This document shows positions 40,442-40,735 of a stretch of DNA of 40,735 nt, piece by piece. The number at the start of each line of letters is the position of its first letter. The first letter of the stretch is position 1. This DNA is from an uncultured Lachnospiraceae bacterium (GTDB lineage Bacteria; Bacillota; Clostridia; Lachnospirales; Lachnospiraceae): positions 1 to 40,735 of the forward strand of contig CALEFO010000022.1 of assembly GCA_937877165.1 (NCBI GenBank), given 5' to 3'. Position numbers and translations under genes: made by a program. The notes under the pieces were generated by a model. It was not told the origin of the DNA, made no database searches, and was given only the letters and a program-made list of their open reading frames with translations.

Positions 40442-40485
40442 AAAAAAGAAATCCCAGAAACGTTGATTTCTCAACATTCCTGAGA
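40442..40485 (-). terminator. Terminator of the tRNA operon
   Basis: A 15-bp stem with wobbles, TCCCAGAAACGTTGA (40452-40466) against TCAACATTCCTGAGA (40471-40485), followed on the minus strand by TTTCTTTTTTG. Confidence 0.8.
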
Positions 40486-40495
40486 CCCTCCGACG

Positions 40496-40566
40496 AGGTG
40501 CCAACCAGATTTGAACTGGTGATCAGGGTTTTGCAGACCCACGCCTTACCACTTGGCTATGGCACC
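40496..40566 (-). tRNA. tRNA-Cys (anticodon GCA)
   Basis: The 71-base cloverleaf has acceptor GGTGCCA/TGGCACC with discriminator T, T8-A9, anticodon loop TCTGCAA giving GCA, and T loop TTCAAAT. No CCA is encoded. It is the last gene of a minus-strand tRNA operon. Confidence 0.95.
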
Positions 40567-40604
40567 ATTTATGAAACTGCCTTGTGCTTTATGAAGTGCT
40601 TCCG

Positions 40605-40676
40605 TGACTCCGACGGGAATTGAACCCGTGTTACCGCCGTGAAAGGGCGATGTCTTAACCTCTTGACCACGGAGCC
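40605..40676 (-). tRNA. tRNA-Glu (anticodon TTC)
   Basis: The 72-base cloverleaf has acceptor GGCTCCG/CGGAGTC (one G-T pair), discriminator A, an anticodon loop with TTC, and a T arm ACGGG-TTCAATT-CCCGT. No CCA is encoded. It lies 38 bases upstream of tRNA-Cys on the same transcript. Confidence 0.95.
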
Positions 40677-40682
40677 TCATAG

Positions 40683-40735
40683 CGCCCCAAACAGGGCTCG
40701 AACCTGTAACACCGCGGTTAACAGCCGCGTGCTCT
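40683..40735 (-). tRNA. tRNA-Asn (anticodon GTT), 5' part beyond the window
   Basis: The visible 53 bases include the end of the D arm, an anticodon stem GCGGC/GCCGC-like pair with CTGTTAA giving GTT, the T arm ACAGG-TTCGAGC-CCTGT, the acceptor 3' strand TTGGGGC and discriminator G. The first 20 or so bases are cut by the window edge. Confidence 0.9.

Noticed and set aside
1..40735. A CRISPR array, rRNA genes, or a complete insertion sequence.
   Set aside because: I found no regularly spaced direct repeats, no rRNA sequence and no intact transposase. Only the integrase stub and an Rpn-family gene relate to mobility.

Overview
The window looks like a chromosome segment of a gut-type Gram-positive Clostridia bacterium, most likely Lachnospiraceae. 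The grounds are strong AGGAGG-type ribosome sites, a T-box leader, U-tailed hairpin terminators, a two-gene ThrE exporter, DUF5684, DUF5722 and Rpn-family proteins, a bile-salt-hydrolase-type enzyme and a GH120 xylosidase. No species call is possible from the sequence alone.

Layout. (1) 1-2.9 kb, + strand: three glycan genes (GT11-like, DUF5672, GT17), probably the tail of a surface polysaccharide or glycosylation cluster. (2) 3.0-9.1 kb, - strand: a visibly A+T-richer accessory stretch. It holds a large unknown protein with a long Gly/Ala-rich hydrophobic block, translationally coupled to a 44-aa membrane protein; a DUF457 remnant; two secreted proteins; and a HigBA-type module whose toxin is cut short. 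(3) 9.2-18.6 kb: a LysR regulator, a secreted SGNH hydrolase, tRNA-Val(CAC), a STAS/anti-sigma pair beside a split ThrE exporter, a dipeptide epimerase, and a lipoprotein-MBOAT-SGNH unit that probably O-acylates an exported glycan. (4) 18.7-25.9 kb: three tandem LacI-family regulators, a DUF5684 membrane protein, a 2-hydroxyacid dehydrogenase with an Asp/Glu-racemase-family enzyme, and a choloylglycine hydrolase. (5) 25.9-33.1 kb: a GH120 beta-xylosidase, a T-box-controlled cstA, and a secreted DUF5722 protein with a six-helix membrane protein. (6) 33.3-38.7 kb: a small protein with a Cys-rich tail, sbcDC and a nitroreductase. (7) 38.8-40.7 kb: a 93-bp inverted-repeat segment, an Rpn-family gene, the C-terminal stub of a tyrosine recombinase, and tRNA-Cys, tRNA-Glu and a partial tRNA-Asn. 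The last part looks like the scar of an element once integrated at a tRNA cluster.

The most notable structure outside the genes is an interspersed repeat of about 100 bp made of three consecutive hairpins. It has four copies (14.03, 21.7, 23.8 and 33.1 kb), all in one orientation and all beside the 5' end of a minus-strand gene. One copy continues into a partial second copy and then a different perfect hairpin. The best candidate for an undescribed system is the 798-aa/44-aa pair at 3.0-5.5 kb.
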